64,000 nt of DNA from Burkholderia stabilis (lineage in GTDB: Bacteria > Pseudomonadota > Gammaproteobacteria > Burkholderiales > Burkholderiaceae), in assembly GCF_001742165.1 (NCBI RefSeq), contig NZ_CP016443.1, positions 3,162,001-3,226,000 on the forward strand. Reading direction: 5' to 3'. Below are positions 1 through 8,157 of this stretch, piece after piece. How positions within the stretch are numbered: the first letter of the stretch is position 1; each line of letters opens with the position of its first letter. Under the pieces are notes generated by a model, which made no database searches, was not told the origin of the DNA, and was given only the letters and a program-made list of their open reading frames with translations. Both the position numbers and the translations under genes were made by a program.

Positions 1-111
1 CTGCGCACCGCGGGCGTCGATCTGGAAGGCGGGATCTTCAACGGCGTGCCGCCGAAGGCGCGCGGCTACGGCCGCGGTTATGCGGCCGTGCATGAATACC
101 TGAGCGCCTGA
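1..111 (+). CDS. bceF: BceF-like tyrosine kinase, C-terminal end (partial)
   Basis: Only the last 36 codons are in the window; the start lies upstream. The tail, with three tyrosines (visible residues 23, 27 and 33) in a Gly/Arg-rich context, looks like the C-terminal tyrosine cluster of bacterial BY-kinases of the Wzc/EpsG type, which autophosphorylate there to control polysaccharide chain length and export at the inner membrane. It is followed after 22 nt by a glycosyltransferase gene, in the order known for the cepacian bce-I cluster of the Burkholderia cepacia complex (bceF then bceG). The name rests on this tail and on synteny; the kinase domain itself cannot be seen. Confidence 0.75.
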   Translation: MRTAGVDLEGGIFNGVPPKARGYGRGYAAVHEYLSA

Positions 112-133
112 GCGGCCGACAGGAGAACCAACG

Positions 134-1084
134 ATGAAAATTTCCGTGCTCGTTCCGACCTACCGGCGTCCCGCCGACCTCGCGCGCTGCCTGCTGGCGT
201 TGCAGCGGCAGCATCGGCTGCCCGACGAGGTGATCGTCGTCGCGCGCCCGGAGGACGACGCCACGCACGAACGGCTCGCCGATCCGGCGGTCGGCGGCGC
301 GCTGCCGCTGCGCATCGTGCCGGTCGACGTGCCGGGGCAGGTCGCCGCGCTGAACAAGGGGCTCGACTCCGCGCACGGCGACATCGTCGCGATCACCGAC
401 GACGATGCGGCGCCGCATCCCGACTGGCTCGCGCGCGTCGAGTCGGCGTTCCTGGCCGATCCGCGCGTCGGCGCGGTGGGCGGGCGCGACTGGGTCCACG
501 AGAAGGGCCGCGTGCTCGACGAGTCGCGCGAGCTGGTCGGCCAGCTCACGCTGTCCGGCAAGATCGTCGGCAATCATCACCTCGGCGTCGGCGGCGCACG
601 CGAAGTCGACATGCTGAAAGGCGCGAACATGAGCTACCGGCGCGCCGCGATCGAACGGCTGCGCTTCGACACGCGGCTGCGCGGCGCCGGCGCGCAGGTG
701 CACAACGACATGGGATTCAGCATGCATGTGCAGCGCGAGGGCTGGAAGCTCGTCTACGACCCGGCGATCGCGGTCGATCATTTTCCGGCCGAACGCTTCG
801 ACGACGACCGGCGCGATGCCGCGTCGCTGAATGCGATCAGCAACGGCGCGTACAACCTGCATCTGATCCTGCGCGAACATCTGCCGCCGGTGCGGCGCGA
901 GATCGCCTGGTGGTGGTGGACGCTGGTCGGCACGCGCGTCTACCCGGGCGTCGCGCACGTGCTGCTGTCGCTGCATACGGCGAAGCGAGACCGGACCCGC
1001 GAGCACTGGCGCGCGGTGCGGCGCGGCGCACGCGATGCCCGCCGCGCGAACCTTGCCCCCACCGCGCGGCGATGCCGCCGGTGA
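134..1084 (+). CDS. bceG: GT2 glycosyltransferase, cepacian cluster
   Basis: 316 residues with a family 2 (GT-A) fold: N-terminal nucleotide-binding strand with the VPTYRR motif (residues 7-12) and an Asp triplet at 89-91 that serves as the metal/sugar-nucleotide DXD site. No clear membrane segment, so it probably acts at the cytoplasmic face on lipid-linked repeat units. The start at ATG 134 follows an AGGAGA Shine-Dalgarno sequence (121-126). It lies between the tyrosine kinase tail and another glycosyltransferase, matching bceG of the cepacian exopolysaccharide cluster. The sugar transferred cannot be told from the sequence. Confidence 0.85.
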   Translation: MKISVLVPTYRRPADLARCLLALQRQHRLPDEVIVVARPEDDATHERLADPAVGGALPLRIVPVDVPGQVAALNKGLDSAHGDIVAITDDDAAPHPDWLARVESAFLADPRVGAVGGRDWVHEKGRVLDESRELVGQLTLSGKIVGNHHLGVGGAREVDMLKGANMSYRRAAIERLRFDTRLRGAGAQVHNDMGFSMHVQREGWKLVYDPAIAVDHFPAERFDDDRRDAASLNAISNGAYNLHLILREHLPPVRREIAWWWWTLVGTRVYPGVAHVLLSLHTAKRDRTREHWRAVRRGARDARRANLAPTARRCRR

Positions 1085-1134
1085 CGTCTTGAACGGGCTG
1101 CGCGCCTCGCGCGCGGTCATCCCGGAGGGCACGA

Positions 1135-2271
1135 ATGACCCCGACCCAAGTTCACGTTCACCTGTTTTACGGCGCAGATCCGCGCACCTACCGGAAAGGC
1201 GAGAACATCGGCTGCCTGTACGGCTATCACCATGCCGAATCCGACGAATTCCGGCTGTCCTATTCGCAGGACGGCGGCGAGAGCCGCGTCGCGAGCCTCG
1301 CGCGCCGCGCGCTGAAGGCGGCGCTCGGTTTCGACGTCGTGCATGCATGGCGCAACCGCGCCGCGCTGCTGAACACCGACGTGATCTGGACGCACACCGA
1401 GCAGGAGCATCTCGCCGCGTCGCTGATCCTGAAGCTCGCTGGCGCGCAGGGCAGGCGCCCGCTGCTGCTCGCGCAGAGCGTGTGGCTGTTCGACAAGTGG
1501 GGCAGTTTCGGCGGCCCGCGCCGCTGGCTGTACCGCAAGCTGCTCGCGCGCGCCGACGCGCTGACCACGCTCGCGCGCGACAACGCCGAGCTGTGCCGCC
1601 GTTATCTCGGGCGCGACGCCGAATTCGTCTACTACGGGCTGAACACGCAGGACTTTCCGATCACCGAGCCGCAACAATGGCGGCCGAACCGGCCGCTGCG
1701 GATCGCGGCGATCGGCAACGATCGCGATCGCGATTGGCGCACGTTCCTCGCCGCGTTCGGCGGCGACGCGCGCTACGACGTGCGGCTCGCGACGCGCCGC
1801 CGCGTGCCGCGCGAATGGCATGCGCCGAACGTGAAGATCGGTTCGGCGTCGGGGCTTGCAAAGCAGCACGAGCTGTATGCATGGGCCGACGTGATCGTCG
1901 TGCCGCTGCGGCCGAACTTCCACGCGTCGGGCATCACCGTGATGCTCGAGGCGGCGGCGGTCGGCAAGCCGATGATCGTGTCCGACGTCGGCGGCCTCAG
2001 CGACTACTTTCCGCACGATACGGCCGCCTACGTGCCGGCGTTCGATGCGCAGGCGATGCGCCAGGCCGCCGATCGTTTCGTTGCCGATCCGGCAGCGGCG
2101 CTCGATTGCGCGCGGGCTGCCACCGCGTGCCTGCGCGAGCGCGACCTGACCACGCAGGCGTTTGCCGAGCAGCACGTGCGGATCACGCGCGACATGCTAC
2201 GCCGGCGCCGGACGCCGGCGGCCGCGGGCCTTTCGATGCCGCTCGCGGATTCGCGTCCGTCGTCGCGGTGA
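1135..2271 (+). CDS. bceH: GT4-type glycosyltransferase, cepacian cluster
   Basis: 378 residues, with a GT-B glycosyltransferase C-terminal half: the stretch around residues 260-280 (HASGITVMLEAAAVGKP) carries the EX7E-type signature of family 4 enzymes. The ATG at 1135 follows a GGAGG ribosome-binding site (1124-1128). It is separated by 50 nt from bceG and by 10 nt from the polymerase-like gene, so it belongs to the same operon. The predicted role is adding one sugar of the cepacian repeat unit from a nucleotide sugar in the cytoplasm; donor and linkage are unknown. It is called bceH by order in the cluster. Confidence 0.83.
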   Translation: MTPTQVHVHLFYGADPRTYRKGENIGCLYGYHHAESDEFRLSYSQDGGESRVASLARRALKAALGFDVVHAWRNRAALLNTDVIWTHTEQEHLAASLILKLAGAQGRRPLLLAQSVWLFDKWGSFGGPRRWLYRKLLARADALTTLARDNAELCRRYLGRDAEFVYYGLNTQDFPITEPQQWRPNRPLRIAAIGNDRDRDWRTFLAAFGGDARYDVRLATRRRVPREWHAPNVKIGSASGLAKQHELYAWADVIVVPLRPNFHASGITVMLEAAAVGKPMIVSDVGGLSDYFPHDTAAYVPAFDAQAMRQAADRFVADPAAALDCARAATACLRERDLTTQAFAEQHVRITRDMLRRRRTPAAAGLSMPLADSRPSSR

Positions 2272-2281
2272 GTGCGGATCG

Positions 2282-3748
2282 ATGAGTACGATTGCCGCCG
2301 AACGCGCCCCGTCGCGCAGCCGCAGCTGGTTGCCCGAACCGAAACACTGGGTCGGGCAGGCCGGGCTGTGGACTTTCACGGCCGCGCTGATCGCCATTCA
2401 CCAGGGCAAGGTGCTGACGCTCGCGTTTCCGGTGCTGGCCATCGCGGTCGGCATCTGGCTGTATTTCAAGAGCCCGGCGCGTTATGTCGGCTTCATGTGG
2501 TGGGTGTGGTTCCTGAGCCCGGAAGTGCGGCGTCTGGCCGACTGGTCGAAAGGCGCGTTCACGCCGACGAGCCTGATCCAGGTCGCGCCGCTCGCGGTGA
2601 CGATGATCGCCGGCCTCGGGCTGATCCGGCATTACCGCGTGCTCGCGCAGCGGCGCGGGATTCCGATTCTGCTGATGCTGTTCGGGCTCACGTACGCGTA
2701 CCTCGTCGGGATCGTGTCGAGCGGCGTGATGGCCGCGACCTACGATCTCGCGAACTGGGTGTACCCGGTGCTGATCGGTTTTCACATCATGGTCAACGCG
2801 CGCGACTATCCCGAGTACCGCGACGTGCTGCTGTCCACCTTCATGTGGGGCATGCTCGTGATGGGCCTGTACGGCGTCGTGCAGTACTTCGTGATGCCGC
2901 AGTGGGACGTGCTGTGGATGATCGGCTCGGACATGGGTTCGCAGGGCGAGCCGGTGCCGTACGGCGTGCGCGTGTTCAGCACGATGAACTCGTCGGGGCC
3001 GTTCGCGTTCGCGATGATGGGCGCGCTGGTGTTCGTGCTCGCGGCGCCGCAGAAGATCCGCTGGTTCGCCGGGGCGGCCGGCTTCGTGTCGTTCGCGCTG
3101 TGTCTCGTGCGCTCGACGTGGGGCGGCTGGGTGATCGCGCTCGCGATCCAGCTCGCGCAGTCGAACAACCGCGTGCGGATGCGCATTCTGATCAGCGGCG
3201 TCGTGCTGGTCGGCCTGTGCGTGCCGCTGCTGACCGTCGGGCCGGTCGCCGACCGTCTCGGCGCGCGCTTGCAGTCGATCACGAACCTGAAGGACGACCG
3301 CAGCTACGACGACCGCAACAAGTTCTACGCGACCTTCGCGCAGACGGCGTTCACCGACGTCGCCGGCGAAGGGATGGGCGCGACGGGCGCGTCGACGAAG
3401 CTGTCGAGCGACAGCGGCGAGCTCGGCAAGTACGGCAGCTTCGACAGCGGCGTGATGAACGTGCCGTTCGTGCTCGGCTGGCCCGGCACGCTGCTGTACC
3501 TCGCCGGCGTCGTGATGCTGTTCGGCCGCACGTTGCGCGCGGCGTTCAGGCTGCGCAAGGACAAGTTCGTCGGCGCGTGCCTGAGCCTGTGCCTGTCGAC
3601 GTTCGCGATGCTCGTGTTCACGAACTCGCTGATCGGCACGGGCGGCCTGCTGATGTTCACGGCCATTTTTTCGATACTTTCCGCGGCGCACTGGCAGAAG
3701 GCGCAACGCCTGCTGGGCGCCGCGCATTCACGGGGAGGCGACCATTGA
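2282..3748 (+). CDS. bceI: Polysaccharide polymerase-like membrane protein
   Basis: 488 residues and very hydrophobic, with roughly ten to twelve membrane segments and a larger polar loop at about residues 320-390, the usual build of Wzy/O-antigen-ligase-like polymerases. The ATG at 2282 is preferred to upstream in-frame codons because those overlap the end of bceH and the protein then begins with a short basic leader before the first membrane segment. The gene sits in the middle of four glycosyltransferase genes, the place of bceI in the cepacian cluster, where it should join repeat units in the periplasm after Wzx-type flipping. Its stop overlaps the next start. Confidence 0.82.
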   Translation: MSTIAAERAPSRSRSWLPEPKHWVGQAGLWTFTAALIAIHQGKVLTLAFPVLAIAVGIWLYFKSPARYVGFMWWVWFLSPEVRRLADWSKGAFTPTSLIQVAPLAVTMIAGLGLIRHYRVLAQRRGIPILLMLFGLTYAYLVGIVSSGVMAATYDLANWVYPVLIGFHIMVNARDYPEYRDVLLSTFMWGMLVMGLYGVVQYFVMPQWDVLWMIGSDMGSQGEPVPYGVRVFSTMNSSGPFAFAMMGALVFVLAAPQKIRWFAGAAGFVSFALCLVRSTWGGWVIALAIQLAQSNNRVRMRILISGVVLVGLCVPLLTVGPVADRLGARLQSITNLKDDRSYDDRNKFYATFAQTAFTDVAGEGMGATGASTKLSSDSGELGKYGSFDSGVMNVPFVLGWPGTLLYLAGVVMLFGRTLRAAFRLRKDKFVGACLSLCLSTFAMLVFTNSLIGTGGLLMFTAIFSILSAAHWQKAQRLLGAAHSRGGDH

Positions 3749-4929
3749 GAATCGCGATCGTCACGCATGTCGTGCGACATAACGACGGGCAGGGCCGCGT
3801 CAATTACGAAATCGCGCGCGCGGCGCTGGCCGAGCACTACGAAGTCACGCTGGTTGCGTCGCACGTCGCGCCCGAGCTGCTGGCCGACCCGCGCGTGCGC
3901 TGGGTGCCCGTGAAGGTCGGGCGCTTCTGGCCGTCGAATCTCGTCAAGCAGCAGGTGTTCGCGCTGAAGAGCGCGTGGTGGCTGCGCACGCACCGCGACG
4001 AGTACGACGTGCTGCACGTGAACGGCTTCATCTCGTGGATCAAGGCCGACGTGAACACCGCGCACTTCGTGCACGGCGGCTGGTTCAGGAGCCCGTACTA
4101 TCCGTTTGGGCTCGCGAAAGGGCTGTGGTCCGCCTATCAATACATTTATACGCGCGTGAACACCGTGCTCGAACGCTGGGCGTACCGGCGTTCGCGCGCG
4201 ATCACGGCCGTCTCGCAGAAGGTGGCCGACGAGATCGCCGCGCTCGGCATCGACAGCCGCAAGATCAGCGTGATCTACAACGGCGTCGACGCCAGCGCGT
4301 TCGCGGGCGCGCAGGCCGACCGCGCGGCGTTCAAGCTGCCGGACGATGCGTTCCTGCTGCTGTTCGTCGGCGACCTGCGCACGCCGCGCAAGAACCTCGG
4401 CACGGTGCTGAAGGCGCTGACGAAGCTGCCGGCCAACGTTCATCTGGCGGTGGCCGGGTATCTGCCCGGCAGCCCGTATCCGGAAGAGGCGCGCGCGCTC
4501 GGCATCGATGCGCGCGTGCATTTCCTCGGCCTGGTGAAAAACATGCCGACGCTGATGCGCTCGGTCGACGCGTATGTGTTCCCGTCGCGCTACGAAGCGA
4601 TGAGCCTGTCTCTGCTGGAGGCGATGGCGGCCGGGCTGCCGGTGGTCACCGCGCGCACGGCCGGCGGCGCGGAGATCATCACGCGCGAGTGCGGGATCGT
4701 GCTGGAGGACCCGGACGATCCGGCCGCGCTCGCGCAGGCGATCGGCTCGCTCGCGGCATCGCGCGACACCTGTCGCGCGATGGGCGACGCGGCCCGCGAA
4801 CTGATGACCCGTTTCGGCTGGGCGCATATGGGCGCCCAGTACATCGCGCTCTACCGGCGCATCGGCCAACCCCCGCAGCCGTCCGCTTTCGAGCGGGTCG
4901 AGCATGCAGTCACGCAGGAGCAAACGTGA
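3745..4929 (+). CDS. bceJ: GT4 glycosyltransferase, TTG start
   Basis: 394 residues, GT-B fold: N-terminal acceptor domain followed by the family 4 donor domain with LLEAMAAGLPVV (about residues 290-301) carrying the EX7E motif. No ATG lies near the start; TTG at 3745 fits a GGGGAGG ribosome-binding site at 3732-3738 and overlaps the bceI stop in the string ATTGA, which suggests translational coupling. The frame stays open far upstream inside bceI, but that part is antisense-like shadow. The order gives bceJ of the cepacian cluster. It probably adds a sugar to the undecaprenyl-linked repeat unit at the inner membrane. Confidence 0.83.
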   Translation: MRIAIVTHVVRHNDGQGRVNYEIARAALAEHYEVTLVASHVAPELLADPRVRWVPVKVGRFWPSNLVKQQVFALKSAWWLRTHRDEYDVLHVNGFISWIKADVNTAHFVHGGWFRSPYYPFGLAKGLWSAYQYIYTRVNTVLERWAYRRSRAITAVSQKVADEIAALGIDSRKISVIYNGVDASAFAGAQADRAAFKLPDDAFLLLFVGDLRTPRKNLGTVLKALTKLPANVHLAVAGYLPGSPYPEEARALGIDARVHFLGLVKNMPTLMRSVDAYVFPSRYEAMSLSLLEAMAAGLPVVTARTAGGAEIITRECGIVLEDPDDPAALAQAIGSLAASRDTCRAMGDAARELMTRFGWAHMGAQYIALYRRIGQPPQPSAFERVEHAVTQEQT

Positions 4930-6095
4930 TGTCCCAATCTTCCCGGCCGATCAAATCGTTGCAGATCGGCATGCACTGGTTCCCCGAACGCGCGGGCGGC
5001 CTCGACCGGATGTACTACTCGCTCGTCGGTGCGCTGCCGGGCGCGGGCGTCGAGGTGCGCGGGCTCGTCGCGGGCTCGCCGAAGGTCGCCGACGACACGG
5101 GCGGCGCGATCCAGGGCTTCGGTCCCGCGTCGGAGCCGCTCGCGCGCCGGATGCTCGCCGCGCGGCGCGCGCTGCGCGAGGAGATCCGCAGCGAGCGGCC
5201 GGACGTGATCTCGTCGCACTTCGCGCTGTACACGTTCCCGGGCCTCGACGTGACGCGCGGGATTCCGCAGGTGTCGCACTTCCAGGGGCCGTGGGCCGAC
5301 GAAAGCCAGGTCGAGGGCGCCGCGTCGCTCGGGCAGCGCGCGAAGCGCTATCTCGAACAGGCCGTCTATACGCGCTCGTCGCGGCTGATCGTGCTGTCGC
5401 AGGCGTTCGGCCAGATCCTGACGAACCGCTACGGGATCGACCCGTCGCGCGTGCGCGTGATTCCCGGCTGCGTCGACACCGCGCAGTTCGATACGCCGCT
5501 CACGCCCGCCGAGGCGCGGCACAAGCTGCAACTGCCGCAGGACCGGCCGATCGTGCTGGCCGTGCGCCGGCTCGTGCGGCGCATGGGGCTCGAGGACCTG
5601 ATCGACGCGATCGGTCTTCTCAAGCATCGTCACCCGGACGTGCTGTTGCTGATCGCCGGCAAGGGCAAGATCGCCGAGGAACTGCAGCAGCGCATCGATG
5701 CGGCGGGGCTGCAGGACAACGTGAAGCTGCTCGGTTTCGTGCCCGACCATCATCTCGCGGCGCTGTACCGCGCGGCGACGGTCAGCGTCGTGCCGACGGT
5801 CGCGCTCGAAGGCTTCGGGCTGATTACCGTGGAATCGCTCGCATCCGGCACGCCGGTGCTGGTCACGCCGGTCGGCGGGTTGCCGGAGGCGGTCGCCGGG
5901 TTGTCGGACGATCTCGTGCTGCCGTCGACCGGCGCGGACGCGATCGCGGAAGGGCTCGGCGCCGCGCTGTCGGGCGCGATCGCGTTGCCCGACGAAGCCG
6001 CGTGCAAGCGTTACGCGCGCGATCATTTCGACAACGCGGTGATCGCGCGGCGCGTCGCCGATGTGTACGAAGAGGCGATCCAGATCGCGGGCTGA
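4929..6095 (+). CDS. bceK: GT4 glycosyltransferase, cepacian cluster
   Basis: 388 residues, GT-B family 4: N-terminal Gly-rich loop near residues 17-22 (ERAGG), and the donor site with LEGFGLITVESLASG around residue 300. ATG 4929 overlaps the bceJ stop (TGATG), with an AGGAG box at 4917-4921; GTG 4926 is a weaker alternative. It is the last gene of the run; two GC-rich hairpins follow its stop. By position it is bceK, one of the glycosyltransferases that build the cepacian repeat unit. Donor sugar unknown. Confidence 0.83.
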   Translation: MSQSSRPIKSLQIGMHWFPERAGGLDRMYYSLVGALPGAGVEVRGLVAGSPKVADDTGGAIQGFGPASEPLARRMLAARRALREEIRSERPDVISSHFALYTFPGLDVTRGIPQVSHFQGPWADESQVEGAASLGQRAKRYLEQAVYTRSSRLIVLSQAFGQILTNRYGIDPSRVRVIPGCVDTAQFDTPLTPAEARHKLQLPQDRPIVLAVRRLVRRMGLEDLIDAIGLLKHRHPDVLLLIAGKGKIAEELQQRIDAAGLQDNVKLLGFVPDHHLAALYRAATVSVVPTVALEGFGLITVESLASGTPVLVTPVGGLPEAVAGLSDDLVLPSTGADAIAEGLGAALSGAIALPDEAACKRYARDHFDNAVIARRVADVYEEAIQIAG

Positions 6096-6102
6096 GCCCC
6101 AG

Positions 6103-6148
6103 CGGCGCGCATTGCGCGCGCCGAACCGGTGTCGTGCGTGGCCGGTTC
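6103..6148 (+). terminator. Tandem hairpins after bceK
   Basis: A perfect 8-bp stem (6103-6110 with 6116-6123, loop ATTGC) is followed by a 7-bp stem (GAACCGG ... CCGGTTC, 6124-6148). There is no T tract, so this is a candidate end-of-operon structure (Rho-dependent or mRNA-stabilising) rather than a classical terminator. Confidence 0.4.
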
Positions 6149-6211
6149 GCGCGCCGGCTGCCCGAAGCGGGTAGCCGGGTTTCCCCATCCGATTTTCCCC
6201 GCCCGGGCGCG

Positions 6212-7465
6212 TCACGCGCGCCTGAGCGTCGCGGCCCATACGCCGAGGGCAGCAAGGCTCACGACCGCGCCTAGCGCGCAGACGCCCGTCCATCCGGCGC
6301 GCGCATACATCATCGTCGACGCAATCGCGCCGAGCCCGCTGCCGGCCGAGTAGAACAGCATGTAGCAGCCGACGAGGCGCGCGTGCGCGTCGGGTCGCGC
6401 GCCGAGAATCATGCTCTGGTTGACGACGTGGACGGCCTGCCCGCCGACGTCGAGCAACACGATGCCGACGATCAGCAGCGCGATCGACGTATTGCCGAAC
6501 GCAAGCGGCAGCCACGAGCACGCGAGCAGCGCGAGCGCGGCGCCGGTCGTCGCTTCGCCGCGCCCGCGATCCGCGAGCCGGCCCGCACGCGTGGCCGCCG
6601 CCGCGCCCAGTGCGCCGACGAGGCCGAACGCGCCGATCTGCGTATGCGACATCGAATGCGGCGGCGCGCTCAGCGGCAGCACGAGCGCACTCCAGAAGAT
6701 GCTGAATGCCGCGAACATCAGCAGCGCGATCGCGCCGCGCACGCGCAGCACGCGTTCGTTGCGCAGCAGTGCCGCCATCGATCGCAGCAGCGCCGCGTAG
6801 CCGATGCGTTCGCGCGGTTCGGCCGTATCGGGCAACAGCCGCGACAGCACGACGAGCATTGCGATCGCGAGTACGCCCGAGACGAGATAGACGGCGCGCC
6901 AGCCGGCGATGTCGGTGACGACGCCGGCCAGCGAACGCGCGGCCAGCAGCCCGATCACGACGCCGCCCTGTGCGGCGCCCACCACGCGCCCACGCTCGCC
7001 GGCGCCCGCGAGCGCAGCCGAGCACGCGATCAGTCCTTGCGTCATTGCAGTGCCGAGCAGGCCGACCGCGACCATCCCCGCCAGCAGCGCGATGCGCGTC
7101 GACGATGCGGCCACGCCGATGCAGGCCGCCGTCAGCAGCAGAAGCTGCACGGCGATCAGGCGCTTGCGGTTCAGCAGGTCGCCGAGCGGCACGACGAACA
7201 GCAGCGCGAGCGCGCAGCCGAGCTGCGTGGCGGTGATGACGCCGCCGACGGCCGCCTGCGACACGCCGAAATCCCGCGCAATCGAGTCGAGCAGCGGCTG
7301 CGCGTAGTAGACGTTCGCGACGCTCGCGGCGCAGCAGACGGCCAGCAGCGCGACGCGTGCGGAAGACAGGCGGCCGTCGCCGGCTGGATGTGCCGCATGC
7401 GTCTGCGTATTCGACGCGGTCGGCCCGTTCGACGCAACGGCGCCGGAATGACAGGAAGACTCCAT
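6212..7465 (-). CDS. MFS transporter (efflux type)
   Basis: 417 residues with about twelve membrane helices. Motif A of the major facilitator superfamily is seen between helices 2 and 3 (GDLLNRKRL). The pattern is that of the sugar/drug efflux subgroup; the substrate is not deducible. ATG 7465 follows GAGGAAA on the minus strand; an upstream in-frame codon at 7492 would run into the operator region. It is transcribed divergently from an HxlR-type regulator at 7619, and two similar palindromes lie between them, so the regulator probably controls this pump. The N-terminal 35 residues are polar and unlikely to be a membrane segment. Confidence 0.85.
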   Translation of the reverse strand: MESSCHSGAVASNGPTASNTQTHAAHPAGDGRLSSARVALLAVCCAASVANVYYAQPLLDSIARDFGVSQAAVGGVITATQLGCALALLFVVPLGDLLNRKRLIAVQLLLLTAACIGVAASSTRIALLAGMVAVGLLGTAMTQGLIACSAALAGAGERGRVVGAAQGGVVIGLLAARSLAGVVTDIAGWRAVYLVSGVLAIAMLVVLSRLLPDTAEPRERIGYAALLRSMAALLRNERVLRVRGAIALLMFAAFSIFWSALVLPLSAPPHSMSHTQIGAFGLVGALGAAAATRAGRLADRGRGEATTGAALALLACSWLPLAFGNTSIALLIVGIVLLDVGGQAVHVVNQSMILGARPDAHARLVGCYMLFYSAGSGLGAIASTMMYARAGWTGVCALGAVVSLAALGVWAATLRRA

Positions 7466-7484
7466 GGGTTTCCTCGCACAAAGT

Positions 7485-7538
7485 AGTTGCAATTTGAAAC
7501 TGGTGTGAGTGTAGGAAAAGTAGTTTTAAAATGCAACC
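7485..7538. promoter_or_regulatory. Twin operator-like palindromes, HxlR/MFS
   Basis: Two imperfect palindromes, AGTTGCAATTTGAAACT (7485-7501) and AGTTTTAAAATGCAACC (7522-7538), share 11 of 17 positions with centres 37 bp apart. They are AT-rich in a GC-rich context and sit between the divergent MFS and HxlR genes, as expected for operators of the HxlR regulator. Confidence 0.6.
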
Positions 7539-7618
7539 TGTTGTGCGGCGGGCGACGGGCTCGCGCACGGATGGGCGGCGCTGCCATGAAGGCGGCCGGC
7601 TCGACTGCGGAGAGGAAT

Positions 7619-8089
7619 ATGGCCAGGCAGAAAAGTCTTGCGGATTCGCCGTGCCCGGTGGCGCGGGCGACCGATATCGTCGGCGATCGCTGGGCGCTGC
7701 TGATCGTGCGCGATGCGTTCGACGGCGTGCGCCGGTTCGGCGATTTTCGCGCGAGCCTCGGCGTTGCGAGCAACATCCTGTCCGACCGGCTCAGGATGCT
7801 GGTGGACGCGGGCGTGTTCGACGTCGTGCCGGCGTCGGACGGCACCGCGTATCAGGAGTACGCGCTGACCAAAAAGGGCGAAGGGTTGTTTCCGGTCATC
7901 GTGATGCTGCGGCAGTGGGGCGAGGCGAACCTGTTCGCGCGCGGCGAGCCGCATTCGGTGCTGGTCGACCGCAGCACGGGGCGCGCGATCCGCAAGCTCG
8001 CGCTGCGGCACGACGACGGCCGGCCCGTAAAAGCGGCCGAGACGGTCGTGAGGAAGATCGGCGACGAAGCGGGCGCGACGCGACGGTGA
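7619..8089 (+). CDS. HxlR-family transcriptional regulator
   Basis: 156 residues with the HxlR winged helix-turn-helix: the N-terminal CPVARATDIVGDRW (residues 12-25) with its family-typical Cys12, then the recognition helix around residues 45-60 and the wing with YALTKKGE. ATG 7619 is chosen over an upstream in-frame ATG because it directly follows a GAGAGGAA ribosome-binding site. HxlR proteins are often thiol, aldehyde or quinone sensors that regulate a divergent gene; here that is the MFS pump at 6212-7465. The C-terminal 40 residues are charged and less typical. Confidence 0.88.
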   Translation: MARQKSLADSPCPVARATDIVGDRWALLIVRDAFDGVRRFGDFRASLGVASNILSDRLRMLVDAGVFDVVPASDGTAYQEYALTKKGEGLFPVIVMLRQWGEANLFARGEPHSVLVDRSTGRAIRKLALRHDDGRPVKAAETVVRKIGDEAGATRR

Positions 8090-8157
8090 GCGTCATGCGC
8101 GGCGGCCGCGCCGTCGGCTAGACTGGCGCGATCGTCGTCGCTCGGAGCCGCATCGCC

